Shown here: piece after piece, positions 25,581 to 37,400 of the stretch | How positions within the stretch are numbered: the first letter of the stretch is position 1 | How the letters are laid out: each line of letters begins with the position of its first letter | NCBI GenBank assembly: GCA_021229015.1 | Contig: CM037795.1 | Span: 20,292,889 to 20,356,888 of the forward strand | From: Solen grandis | Taxonomy: Eukaryota; Mollusca; Bivalvia; Adapedonta; Solenidae | Direction: 5' to 3' | Length of the DNA: 64,000 nt | The notes under the pieces: generated by a model | Told to the model about the DNA's origin: nothing | The model's input: the letters and a program-made list of their open reading frames with translations, nothing else | Databases searched by the model: none | Made by a program: the position numbers and the translations under genes

Positions 25581-26355
25581 AGACACAAATACAATGGTAG
25601 ACCGAGTTGTGTGTGTGTAGAAATAGAAGATTACACCACTTTCCAATATATCTTACTCAGTTTTGTCAAATATAAAAGAAATACTTAACACATGCAGCAT
25701 ACATTAACTCATGAGCATATCCCAATACAAGCATTTTCAATTTGGAAAATGGAAAATTATTAATTGTGAATCAAGAGTGCAATGAATAAGTACGCTGGTC
25801 AATTTGTTGAGGGAAATAACAAACGGGGAGGTCATAAGAAATATATTTAAACGGTTTTATTAATAAAACATATTTATAATTTTGTTAATATGTTGCAGAA
25901 CACTTATTTCTTCATTACAAAAACAATGCAAAAAAAAACCAACAAAACACAATTATCCATAACTTGATTTCAAACTAATCAATAAAGAAATAATTTATAA
26001 ACTGCCCGGAACTTCAGACTAGTTAGTATGCTACCACTGGTATTGAATCTACTTGGAACTTCATACCCAACAGAATGGTACCACATTCAAGCTATTTAGA
26101 CTAATAGACTGTGAAATGATCATTCAAAAATAAAGAGAAGGAACGCTTTTACAAATAAGGCCATAGGTTGTTTTTTTCTTTGCCCAAAATTCGTTGAAAA
26201 AAGTCATTAACCTAAGACATCACTAACTGTTTAATAACAAAAAATGCCATGTTTTTCCTATAATAAAGGAATTATCAGAATAAAATTAAAGTTTTTAACT
26301 GTAAATACTTCTTCAGTTCCAACAAAATATAAAATGATAATATTAAATACGTACC

Positions 26356-26485
26356 GGCTTTGTACCTACAAGGATCCCTGTCAGTAACTATATTTAACAT
26401 TGGCTTTGTACCTACAAGGATCCCTGTCAGTAACTATATTTAACATTGGCTTTGTACCTACAAGGATCCCTAGTCAGTAAATATA
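26356..26485. repeat. Tandem repeat, 46 bp unit, about 3 copies
   Basis: Units begin GGCTTTGTACCTACAAGGAT at 26356, 26402 and 26448. Confidence 0.9.
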
Positions 26486-26679
26486 TTAAACAAAGTACCA
26501 ATTTACAATCACGTGATTATCACTATGCTTGTGTTAAAGACTTAGAAACACTCAATATTGAGATCATTTCCACTCTCCGTCATATTTTTGTTTTGATCTA
26601 TCCCTATCAAAGCATCAACAAGGATAGCTTTAATGTCTAGAACTCTGTCTGGGTATTCATTTCCCCCAGTTTTAGGAAT

Positions 26680-28546
26680 CTATTCATCGATAGCACATTC
26701 TCCGTTCTCAGAAATGTCATTCATAACAGAATGTTGGTTTTCTTTTTGAATCTCGGATTTTTCATCTATAACGCAAGTTACACATTTATCTGTTTCGGAA
26801 TGAGATTCGATTTTCACGTCATCAACAGATACTTTTACGCAATTGTTTTCAATCAGATCACACGATTCTTCATTCATGGCGATGTTTACACTACATAAAA
26901 GCTTACTACCAACAGAAACATCCCCACTTTTGCATTCATTTACTTCCTGAGTATGATTTTCTACTATCTTCTCCTCTGTTTTGTTGCCTGGTATTTCATT
27001 TTTGGTATATTCACATTTATCAACTTGAGATCTGTCTCTGTCACAACATTCTGTTCTATCAACCGAATGGTTGTCATGTGATACATCAGACTTGGCACTA
27101 ACACTAACATTTTCTTTTGGACTTAGAACAGGTTCCTGTAGTTCAACATTTTCAGGAATAACGTCACCATTCTGGTCTGTCTCACGACTAGTGTCTGAAA
27201 GACTGATCTTCTCTTGAGATTTTTTGTCATCTGAAATGATTTCTGAATTCATAGAAATACTATCACTTTTCTCTTCTTTTATCTGTGAGCCCATATTTTC
27301 AGACGTAGCACTAGGAACCATTGTGTTGTCTTCTTGCTCATTTGTAGCTGCCTTATTTTCTGCTTCAGTGTCTTGTAATTCGTTTTCCTCTTGAGTCTTT
27401 CCTTCTTCAATGTTCTTAACATCGATTTTCTCTTCTTGAATATGCACGTCCACATTTTCCGAATCATAATCACTAGATTCCATTGCACTACTACCACAAT
27501 CCTTTGCAGCTTTTTCAGTCTCTATTCCAGTTTCTTCTTCTCGTTCCCGTCTTTGGTCTTTCCCTCAATGATGCCCTTACCATCTGATTCACATGATTCA
27601 GTTTCAACCTTTTCGGTTTTTACACTGACCATTTCAGAATTGTTCTTGACTTTGATATCCCTTTCGATTTGTTTAACAGCGGACGAGGATACTTCCTTTC
27701 TAACTTTTACAAAACTGACAGGATCTACAGGCTTTTTAAATGGAGATTTTTCCAAACAAATATCAATGACAGAAGGCTGTGATGCTTTCTTAAACGGAAT
27801 AGTAAGATGATTAGAATTATGTTTTGGAGGACCATCACTTGCTAAAACTTCAGTATCGCTATCATTATCTTCCTCATCCTCTTCATCATCGGAGATATCA
27901 ATATCCCTACTGTAATGTGTTTTGTTATTGGGAAACAAAGATGCAAGATTTAACTTGGAGACACCTGCATTTTTTAAGTCTTGTTCAAACTTTGTGCCTT
28001 TCCAATCGTTGGCATTGACCCGCATAACGTTACCACTGGAAAACGCATCGTTGGAATTTAATGCATCCCCGATGCCATTCTGCGAGTCACGCATAACGAG
28101 TGGTTCCATGACGTAGAGCTCATAATTAGGATGCTTCCTGACACAATGGGTTCTAACCTTCATCCGCAAATCCGCAGAAAAAGAACAATATCCACATGTA
28201 AACTTTGAACACATTGTCGAATCAAACTTCTCTTTTTTAACACCATGGTTCACTATTTTCATTGAACCATCCGCAGAAGTTTCTGTATTCATATTTGCGA
28301 TGTTGATATTTTCTGGAAGGGTTTCCTGCTCTGGACCATCAATGGGTTCCAGTTCGGCAAGCTGTCCCGCCGTGTATTCCAAGAAAGCTGGGTTTGTGAA
28401 GTCTCCGAGCGAGGAGTCATTAGAAGAAACGTCCTCATCGTCGTACACTGTGTGGTCAATTTCAGCAGACTCGTCAGCACTGGGATTCATGACGTCAGGG
28501 TCAGCGTCATCATAATTGGACGAATTGGTAAGAGGCATAAGATCAC
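26680..28546 (-). CDS. C2H2 zinc-finger protein, last visible exon, with a frame change
   Basis: A splice acceptor (TTGCTTTACATTCCAG) precedes 28546. The exon opens GDLMPLTNSSNYDD and carries one C2H2 finger at about 28196-28131 (CGYC..HCVRKH, C-x2-C-x12-H-x4-H). It then has an acidic stretch (DISDDEEDEEDNDSDTE) and a long Glu/Lys/Ser-rich, probably disordered tail ending at 26680. Near 27530-27550 the frame changes. One frame reaches KTKDGNEKKKLE and stops; the next reads REEETGIETEKAAKDCGSS straight into MESSDYDSEN, with unbroken composition. I read this as a single-base indel (in the assembly or a mutation) rather than a second gene. The previous exon at 28951-29982 joins in phase. The product is likely a nuclear DNA-binding regulator. 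The acidic Lys/Glu tail plus scattered fingers is reminiscent of REST-like proteins, but I would not assign orthology. Confidence 0.8.
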
Positions 28547-28950
28547 CTGGAATGTAAAGCAATAAGGTCAGCATTCCATTAATATGATGCTAATATAAAA
28601 AGGTAACGTATGAAAGTCTTTTTTATTGTCAAATGATACAGATATGCAACTACAATTGAATACTATCCTGATATTGTGGACTAGAGATTAAGTCAGCATT
28701 TCCGTTATAGTGTATGCAATTTCGAAGAAACTTTAATATAAACAAAACTACAGAATATCAAATTTAGGAATGTGTATAAACAATTAAAATATTCAGTCAC
28801 GAGTAAACTAAATTAATGTGTCACGGAAAATTGGTTTTTGAAAGAATGTATACGTAGATTATGTTAAAAATTACAGAAGCTGTTTCATTTGATGAACTAA
28901 ATAAATCAATTAAATGTCTACAGAAAACGTTGGTTAATATGGCATCCTAC

Positions 28951-29982
28951 CGTTCTTTTCCCTGTACCCGGCCATCACTTCTACAAGATCTAATTCCTGG
29001 GTTTTAAACTCCACGTGCGCGTGGCTTTTCTCCTTCCGGTGATGTTTCCGTATTTCTGACCTGTAGAAGGCACGGTAGTCACACCAGTGGCACTTAAAAC
29101 GAGGCTGCATGTGTTTCATTTTCACGTGGTCCGTCATTCCTCCGCCCTTAGTTTTGTAATCACAGTGAGGACAAAGTAAATATCCTTCCGCGTCACGCGC
29201 GAAAGTAGATCTGTTTGCTGATTTGGTGTTTCCTTTCATGTCCATGATGACTCGATATTCATTCACGGGGACAGTAAATAGTCCCTTAGTTAAGAAACTG
29301 TCAATGTGTTTTTCAAGGTAATTATGCCGTTTGTACTGAAACGACATGACTGAAACGCCTGGATGTTCGGTCCTCACGTGATTTTTAATGTGCGATGATT
29401 GGCTGGCGGTCATATCACAGTAGTCACATGACCAAGGCTTATATTCCACGTGCATAAATAGATGCTGCTTCATTTTGGACTTGTCTTTTGATATGTGATT
29501 ACATGTTTCTGGATCAAAGACACATTTGTACATGGTCTTGAACGTTGTACGGTTACCTTCTTTGAACTTAAACGGGTTTAGCTGCTTGATCTGTTCCGAT
29601 GTTATTACAGATTTTCTGATAGGTGGAGAATGGTTTTGTAATGACGAAGACGGGTTCTTAACTGGCGGGGTGTTGGCGAACATTTCCTTTTCCACACTAG
29701 CTTCATCTATTTCGCCATCTATATCCGGTATGAGAGCGCTATTCAGTATACATAATGGCGGAGTTGATGGTTCGAATGTGTCATCTTCCGATGGTTTTTG
29801 TTTCACGGGGATTTGCAACTGCGACGAAATGTTCACCTGAGACGCGGGTTTTGGTGCGGGCCACTTCACGTGCAGTTTCGGGGTTGGATTTGGAACCTCA
29901 ATTTTGGGTTTCTTGGGTAGGGAAGTGGGCGTTGTTTCAACGACGTCCTTCCTCTTAAGATTGACACATTGTCTAGGGGAAC
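28951..29982 (-). CDS. C2H2 zinc-finger protein, upstream exon with four fingers
   Basis: The exon lies between an acceptor (TGCTACTTGCAG before 29982) and a donor (GAACG/GTAGGATG at 28951/28950). Both introns are phase 1, and the 404 bp intron to 28546 joins REKN-G-DLMPL in frame. The first 150 residues are Pro/Lys-rich and disordered. Fingers follow at about 29526-29021. The first is atypical (C-x6-C, then H-x3-H). Two are standard, CDYC..HVRTEH and CPHC..HVKMKH (C-x2-C-x12-H-x4-H). The fourth, CHWC..HHRKEKSH, has a lengthened His spacing. Knuckles are separated by non-TGEKP linkers, unlike KRAB-type arrays. Residues before SPRQC are intronic AT repeat, not protein. Earlier exons are not found; they may lie across the assembly gap. 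Confidence 0.85.
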
Positions 29983-30001
29983 CTGCAAGTAGCAGAAATA
30001 G

Positions 30002-30002
<1 letters not shown>

Positions 30003-30040
<38 letters not shown>

Positions 30041-30042
30041 CT
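30003..30042. repeat. AT/AC microsatellite
   Basis: (TA)n followed by (CA)n in the intron just upstream of the zinc-finger exon. Confidence 0.9.
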
Positions 30043-30084
30043 AAAAATAAATGATTATTAAATAGACGCTTTAAGGGCCTGACT

Positions 30085-30128
30085 TGCTTAAAAGTAGTGG
30101 CCCGGTGTCAGGATAATGTGACCGGGTT
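30085..30128 (+). repeat. SINE tail fragment cut by the gap
   Basis: GGTGTCAGGATAATGTGACC is the plus-sense S1 tail block also found at 49820-49850 and 52390-52415. The sequence then runs into N. Confidence 0.6.
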
Positions 30129-30228
30129 NNNNNNNNNNNNNNNNNNNNNNNNNNNNNNNNNNNNNNNNNNNNNNNNNNNNNNNNNNNNNNNNNNNNNNNN
30201 NNNNNNNNNNNNNNNNNNNNNNNNNNNN
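30129..30228. other. Assembly gap of 100 N
   Basis: Exactly 100 unknown bases, the usual placeholder for a scaffold join of unknown size. Contiguity of the zinc-finger gene (left) and the GH3 gene (right) rests on this join. Confidence 0.98.
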
Positions 30229-31224
30229 AATAGTCGAGCGTGCTGTCCTCTGACAGCTCTTGTTTAATATGAAGACTTGTAATGCCTCTGGAACCTCTCT
30301 ATCTAGGGGTAAAACTTGGATGGGCTGGGGATGGGTGGGCTTAAATACATTGCTAGAGAGCATTACTGTATGTCATTGTAAGGGTAGACAACACTGTTCT
30401 GTAGATGCTTGTTTTTAACTAGAGTCACAATTTATCTCCACTTTGAAGCCTTTCATCTCAGTGTAAATGCCAGTAAAACTCAAATAGAAGAGAATAAAAC
30501 TTAAAATCTTTATTTGGTGTTTAGTTGGCACAATTAAAATGCATTTTGTAGAGTACTGTAACACATTTTGTAAAGTATTGTAACATGAAGATGCATTCAA
30601 AATAGTGCATTATGTGCTCAACACTGTTTTACCCCAGCCAGAGAGTGGAGGAAAACCAGAGGACTTGGTCAGTCTACAATATTTGATTCCAAGGCATGTC
30701 TCTGGGTTATGGATATTTATCAAATTCCCAAGTATCAGGGCACTTCTCAAATTCTGTTATTGAAAATCGCTGGAAGAAAAAATACTACATGTACCAAACC
30801 TTATTTCTCAGGTGTTGGTCTCGCATGTTTTTTCCAAATTGTGTCTGGCATGAAATCCATGCCTGCTAGCCCCACTGATGGCTGGGCAAACTATTTATTT
30901 GATCTTATATGTAGGAGCTATCCTGTATAGAAAAACAATTCACTGAACAGCACACTGTGGTTATATCCCTTACAGGAGAGTAACCACTGGCTTAACACAA
31001 ATTGAGTGACAATGTTCAAATGATACAGCAGTCAAACTGATGTGAATAAAACTTTAAAAATAAACTCTTGTTTTATTTTTGTTTGAATTGTTTGCTGTTT
31101 TTATGAGTATCAAATCTTTTCAGTGAATGAAGTTTATTTTTTCAATGAAATGATAACACATCAGAAATGAAAATAGAAAATCTCAAACAGTTTTTATTCT
31201 GATACTTTCCCTATGCAGTGGCAG

Positions 31225-31640
31225 TGATATTCTTTTACTTGTTAGGGGAGATCACTGTAGAGGTATTCTCTTACTTGTAAAGGTAGATAACTGCAAAGAT
31301 AGTCTCTTATTTATAAGCAGAGGTCACTGCAGAAATAATGGAGATCATAACAGAGAGAGTCTCTCACTTGTAAGGGGGAGATCACTGCAGAGATAGTCTC
31401 AAATTTATAAGGGGAGATAACTGCAGAGTTAGTCTCATAGTTGCAAGAGGAGATCTCTACAGAGATAGTCTCTCACTTGTAAGGGGAGATCACTGGAGAG
31501 AATGCTTCATATTTATAAGGGGAAAGATATTCTCTGACATGTAACGGAAGATCACTCCAGTGATATTCTCCAAGTGGTAAGGGGAGATCACTGTAGAGCT
31601 ATTCTCTTACTTGAAAGAGGAGATAATTTCATAGGAGATT
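31225..31640. repeat. Degenerate tandem repeat, about 36 bp unit
   Basis: About 11 diverged copies of a unit like GGGGAGATCACTGCAGAGAT plus AGTCTCTTACTTGTAA. Confidence 0.8.
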
Positions 31641-32315
31641 GTAGAGCTTGTGTGATGTACAACTATTAGATTTGAATAGGTGAGTGCCCGGGACTGGCAC
31701 CTGACTTTCCTGCCTGCCTTCCGGGGATGCGTGGCAGCGGGAGCATACAGCCTCATGTGTAGTTTTAACAAGTAGGTCAACTCATTGTCATAGTAACAAC
31801 AGGCCTGTCAGTTGACCATTTACCATGCAAGACCTTTGAAATAACCAATGCAACCAGTATAAAACCAGATTAGCCAGCAATTAATTTTATCTTGAGAAGG
31901 GAACATTGAAAACCTAATCAGAGTGAGAATTGTTTTCAATCTGGTCAGGGTTTGCTATACCGGTAGTTTGCCATGATGTAAAATGGCATAGTATAATCCC
32001 TAAACTGCTCAGATACACTAATTAACTGTTTTCCATTCACCATTACCTTTCCAATTCTGTCAAAATATTGAGATGAACTCATTTGGTTGTTCAATTGTTA
32101 TATCATGACTGCACTCCATGGTTTACACAAAATAAAATATTGGTTTGCAGTAACTTTAAAGCAGCTTGTTCAAAGATGATCAGTAGAAATAAATAAAAAA
32201 AACCTTTTTTTTTCTACCCTCCTTCATAATGTTGATGAAGTCTTTGTTTACTGACAAATAAACTCAGCAAGTGTAGGTCACATTGCATGGGAAAACAATG
32301 CCACATGTGGAGATT

Positions 32316-32699
32316 GGTTAAATATAGAATACAGTATCTGGTTAAATGTAGAATACAGTATCTGGTTAAATGTAGAATACAGTATCTGGTTAAATGTAGA
32401 ATACAGTATCTGGTTAAATGTAGAATACAGTATCTGGATAAATGTAGAATACAGTATCTGGTTAAATGTAGAATACAGTATCTGGTTAAATATAGAATAC
32501 AGTATCTGGTTAAATATAGAATACAGTATCTGGTTAAATGTAGAATACAGTATCTGGTTAAATGTAGAATACAGTATCTGGTTAAATGTAGAATACAGTG
32601 TATCTGGTTAAATGTAGAATACAGTATCTGGATAAATGTAGAATACAGTATCTGGTTAAATGTAGAATACAGTATCTGATTAAATATAGAATATGGTAT
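32316..32699. repeat. Minisatellite, 24 bp unit, about 16 copies
   Basis: The unit is built of TATCTGGTTAAATGTAGAAT plus ACAG, nearly perfect. The period is a multiple of three, so both strands show spurious long open frames. Confidence 0.95.
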
Positions 32700-33134
32700 C
32701 CCCAAAACAGTACCACATGACACTTTCAGCAACATGGCATTTTCATTATTTCAGCCTTTGAAGCAAGCACAAATTATTGCTCAAAGAGTGAACTTGATTA
32801 GTCATGTGTTGGCACATGGAAAATAGAAATTCTAAATATAGGTTTTATCATTTTAAATATAGATTCAATACTGTTCATAACACTAATGCCTGTGATGGAG
32901 AAACCACCCTTTTTTATACAATCGTGGAAGCTTGCAATGGGTGACCATACGTCTATTGATGGTTATTTACTAATGTAATACACATCTATATATAGTTGAA
33001 AGTCATTAGTTTCTTAAGTCAATGACCATCTGTGAACAAGCTACTTGAAATGGTTCATGTATATTAAATTTTTCTTTGGCATGCAAACTGTGTAGATTCT
33101 TCTATTGCATTAGTGATCAAAGAAGACCCTGATC

Positions 33135-33214
33135 AGACTGCTCCTTCAAAGAGTTGATCTGGGTCTGCACTGTTTGCCAAGGTGCCAGAACGTGACTATA
33201 TGAGGTAAGGGGTT
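33135..33214. repeat. Possible decayed TTAA MITE
   Basis: It ends TATATGAGGTAAGGGGTTAA, close to the right terminus of the hairpin MITEs plus TTAA. The central hairpin is not preserved. Confidence 0.35.
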
Positions 33215-34227
33215 AACACTTGATAGATGGGATTGTAAGACTAGGAGGGGTCCATAGCAAGGTCTCACTGTAAAAAACTGATAAGATTTAGAGCAGGTTT
33301 CCATGGTAACCATGCCTTACAATGGTATATCTTGGTGGTAAATGGTTAACTGACTGAAATCCATCAATTTTTTAAGCTTTTCACTGAACACACCATGTAT
33401 ATAGACCTCTAAAATTTATTTTCACTATATACCAGTATAACTAGTTAATGACTGTATTATTCCTTATGATTGTTTATGATTTCCTGTAAACTCCTTGGAA
33501 GTATACTTAAGACAGTAAAAACTTGCTAAAATATTTTTATTTTTTACAGATTGCATTGCATGTAACATCTTTTTATTTTCTTGCACTATTTCTTGCAAAA
33601 TTGGATACTGTCAGTGTGTTTGCCCCAAACATCCTATGATATAAAACAGAAAACCCTACAATATCAAGCTCATTAACCTGGAATTCCTGGTGATCACAAA
33701 CATTTTTCAGGCATCAAGCAGTCATTTTTAAATTGTAAATTTACCACCTTTTAAAGGGTTGTTTACCCTAGCCATTTAAAAAAAAAAAACTTCCTATTTT
33801 CACATCAAAATAGCTTTTTTTTTCTCAACAGAAATAATTCATGAAATTTTAATGAAAATTTCGTTAATATTATTATTATATTGTTGATTTGAAACTTTCA
33901 ATGACATACACCACTTTAAATTAGGTATTGGTTTTGTTAATTGAAAACATTTTCATTATCTTATGATTTCCAAATTTTTTATTTATAACGCTAAAGCCAC
34001 AGGCAGTAAAAAAAATCCAATAAAATTACTGTCATGCTGAAATCTCAAATGCCTACCTTTAGACTGACAATGGAAAATGATTTATCACTTCTCCACCAAA
34101 ATAGTTCCTTGTGTTTAGTATCGCACTAATCTTCATACAGAAAAACAGAAAAGTATTAGCTGATAGTATCCAATTGTGCATATCTTTTGGCTCTTGTTTT
34201 ATTTCGATCTTTTCTTTTGCACACTAG

Positions 34228-34454
34228 AATCAATGGTGTACCTGCTTGTGCTAACAAGAAATTGTTGTCTGATATTCTACGAGACACGTGGAATTTCTCT
34301 GGCTACGTAATCAGTGACGAGGAGGCGGTTGAAAACATTGTCCTGTACCATCATTATGCTAAAAATAGAATGGAGGCCACCATTGATGTTTTAAAAGCTG
34401 GTCTAAATATAGAACTGACAACAAGCCGGAAAAACCCATATTTCTTTTCTATTG
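34228..34454 (+). CDS. GH3 alternative exon A (nucleophile segment)
   Basis: 227 nt between acceptor TTGCACACTAG and donor G/GTAAGA. It enters in phase 2 and leaves in phase 1. It encodes INGVPACANKKLLSDILR..GYVISDEEAVENIV..AGLNIEL. The nucleophile Asp codon is at 34316-34318. It is homologous to exon B at 38712, with about half of residues identical and no length difference. Confidence 0.88.
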
Positions 34455-37400
34455 GTAAGAGGCGAAAGTCAGGGGAGGGAAGATAATACTAACATGGTCT
34501 TGGCATTATCATATTTGAACTATTCAGTGCATGGCTTGCATCTTGCTTGAAAATTTCCTTAATTCTGATGAATTAATATTTCATCAGGATTACGTAATTT
34601 GTCTTGATTAGGGATTTTTATTTTGTTTTATTGCTTCTTTTTGTTTTTCACTTCTTTCCTTGAGTCATTTACTGGTGACAGTCTTACCTGAAGAATCTTA
34701 ATTCTAGTTTTAGCTCAAGGAGTGTATAATTCATTTAGGAAATATAATGAATTCTCTCTCTGGAAGCATTTCCCCAATAAGTAGAAAATAGGTTTTGTCC
34801 CAGTCATAAATGCTAAATGTCCTTTAAAGTTCTTTCATGTAAAATGAAGGCATGTTTTATTAAATACATATAGCTGTATGAACCCATTACAAGCAAAGGT
34901 GTTGGATTATTCTAAACTCTATTCTGTTGTATGCACATGCTTCTGTGAGATTATACAGTAAAATGATGATTGTCGATCGATCCAAAGAGTGAACATTTGA
35001 ACACTGTGTCTAATAATATAATTAGTCCTGGCACATGCTGAATTAACATGATGCCAAACCACCTCAAGTGATATGTATGTCGGGTTAACCTATAGCTCAC
35101 ACAGACAAATGTATGTGAACCTAGCTTTCAATTGTTACTTTTGTACATCAACTTTTGACAAGCATTCAGAGAGGAGATTTTTGTCTGTTTCGGTACCATG
35201 ATAATTACTTTGTATGAAACTAAATATACTCTCATATTATCTTGTTCGTTTTCTAAGCCTCAAGAATTAATGACTTCTCGAGGATTTTATATATTCCCCA
35301 TTTGGTCCTGGAATAATCACAGTTTTACTGTAGTTTGGTTTTGGTTGCTTTCTATTACTCTCTATCATTGATTTAGTTTAATTTGTATTTTACTTATGAA
35401 GCATGCAGTTAGAATGTAGAACCATCTTGTTGTATGATAATAAATGTTCATGGTAACAAAGGTTCTTTTTCATTCCTTTTGCAAAACAAAAAGACTTTTA
35501 AAAAGTATTTCAAAATTGCAAGTGGAATTTTTTTTTTCTGGTGAAAATTGATTCATACAAATATACATGTATTTAAGTAGTAACTAAAAATTGCAGAGAC
35601 TTGGAGGGAGTTACACTCTTCAATACCTTTTATGACATGTTTTAAGTTTAGAAATGAAGAAGAAAATATTTGGTTAATCAATCTTCATATATAACTGAAG
35701 TGATCATTGATGCCTCCACCACTTTCAAGGTTATTTTTCCCATTATTCTGTCATTCTGAAACACAACAGTTTTCTGGACTTTTTATGTGTGTGCATAATT
35801 ATAATGAGCAGATTTTCAGTATGTGGATATACTATGAACAATTTCAGAGAGAGTTGGCATTTCACATATCATCCCAGTTTTGGACAGAAGCTGAGATGGA
35901 CGTAAAAAAAATGTCTTAAAACTGGAAGTATATCAAGCAGTTCGTTTTGCATGTAAATGTACTATGATTGCTACAAATTGAGTTTGCATATGGCTTTCCT
36001 TTCATACAGTTTTAGTTCACCCATGCTCAAGGTGAGCTATTGTGATCATCCTGCATCTGTGGTCGTGACTGTCATGCATCTTGTGTTGTCAACAGTTTGT
36101 TTTAAAAACATCTCCGCTGAAATGCCTGGGTAGAAAGTGATGAGATTTGGCATGAATCATTCTTGGATGAGCCTCCACAATATTGCTAAAATAAACTTGA
36201 TCTATGTAGAACTCTGGTTGTCAGGGCAACCAACACTATCAAATTAAAAAATCAAAAACAAACAAACTTTAAACAGCATCTCCTCTTAAACCAATGGTCA
36301 GAATTTAATTTCCTTTGTCACAAATGGTCACCTTATAGTAATCTACCATAATTGCTAAAATGAAGTTGATCCCTTAAAAAATGAGGCCCCCAAACGGTTG
36401 ACTAATTTCCTTATATACTCTATAAAGAAAATTTCAAAAATCATCTCTGAAACCACTTGTCAGAATTTTATTTCATTGAATCCAAATGGTCACCTAATTT
36501 TTCTTTAACATATTTGCTATCCATTGAAAAATGAGGCCCCCACAGCATTGTTTAGTTTCTTTAAAATTAATAATCTATATATTAAATATTGATTATCTCC
36601 CTTTATTATCCCTTGCCAAAGTCAGAGGGATATAGATTTGGCATTGTCCATTCTGCTGTTTGTCCCTCCATCTGTCCATCTGTTTCTGTTATAGTTATTC
36701 CCCTTTGATATTTTTTCCTATTTACTTTTTGTTAGGCCCATAACTCTTAAAAGTATTTGAGGTATCAACATTAAACCTCATAGGTGCATAGATGTCAATA
36801 AGGAGTGATGCACTGCATAGGAACCTTAACTCTTTACTTGATAACTTTTGAGTTATCACCCTTTGTTATCTTTTTTACTTATTTTGTTTGGAGTATAACT
36901 CAAAAAGTATTTAACTTCATAGTTCATGAGTAGTGCAATGTTGTTTTTTTTTGTTTTTTTTGCTTACTAAATTTGCCTTATTCAGCAGGGGAATATGAAT
37001 TGTTGAATTTGCCCTTGTTAAATTTTTGTATAGTTGTTGAAAATATCATGGGATTTGTTTCAAAGTTTTTGAATTGGTTCATATATAAGTTTCTTTGAAA
37101 AAATTGTAAATTTATAACTCAAACGGCAGTGATGATTGTTTAGCTCACCCTATGTTCGTCGTCGTGCGTTGTGTGTCGTCCGTCATCATCAATTTGCTTT
37201 AAATGACATCTTCTCTGAAACCTCTGAAAAGAATTTGATGTAACTTGGCAGGGATGATCCTTGGGTGAACCTTCACAAAAGTTTTTAAAATAAACTTGAT
37301 CCATATAGAACTCTGGTTGCCATGGCAACAGAAAGAAAAAAATATGAAAATTTTAAAAATCATCTCTTTCAAAACTACTGGCCAGATTTAAAATTTTTCA

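Larger units (their letters stand above)
30229..34227. other. Region between the gap and the first GH3 exon
   Basis: Apart from two tandem arrays I see no coding region. The N-terminal half of a GH3 enzyme should be encoded 5' of 34228, but no exon with GH3 N-terminal motifs is visible here. It may be missing at the assembly join or lie beyond it. Confidence 0.5.

Noticed and set aside
26680..27483. Separate 267-residue acidic protein
   Set aside because: Coding clearly extends upstream of its first Met in the same frame and meets the zinc-finger exon. It is the tail of that gene.
27535..27550. Programmed ribosomal frameshift in the zinc-finger gene
   Set aside because: No slippery heptamer with a convincing downstream structure is evident, and a similar lesion occurs in the neighbouring gene, pointing to indel errors.
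30088..30363. Open frame crossing the N run
   Set aside because: The frame is only open because N bases carry no stops.
32214..32735. Open frames of 173 and 130 codons on both strands
   Set aside because: Pure products of the 24 bp minisatellite (period divisible by three). Both strands are open and the flanks are non-coding.
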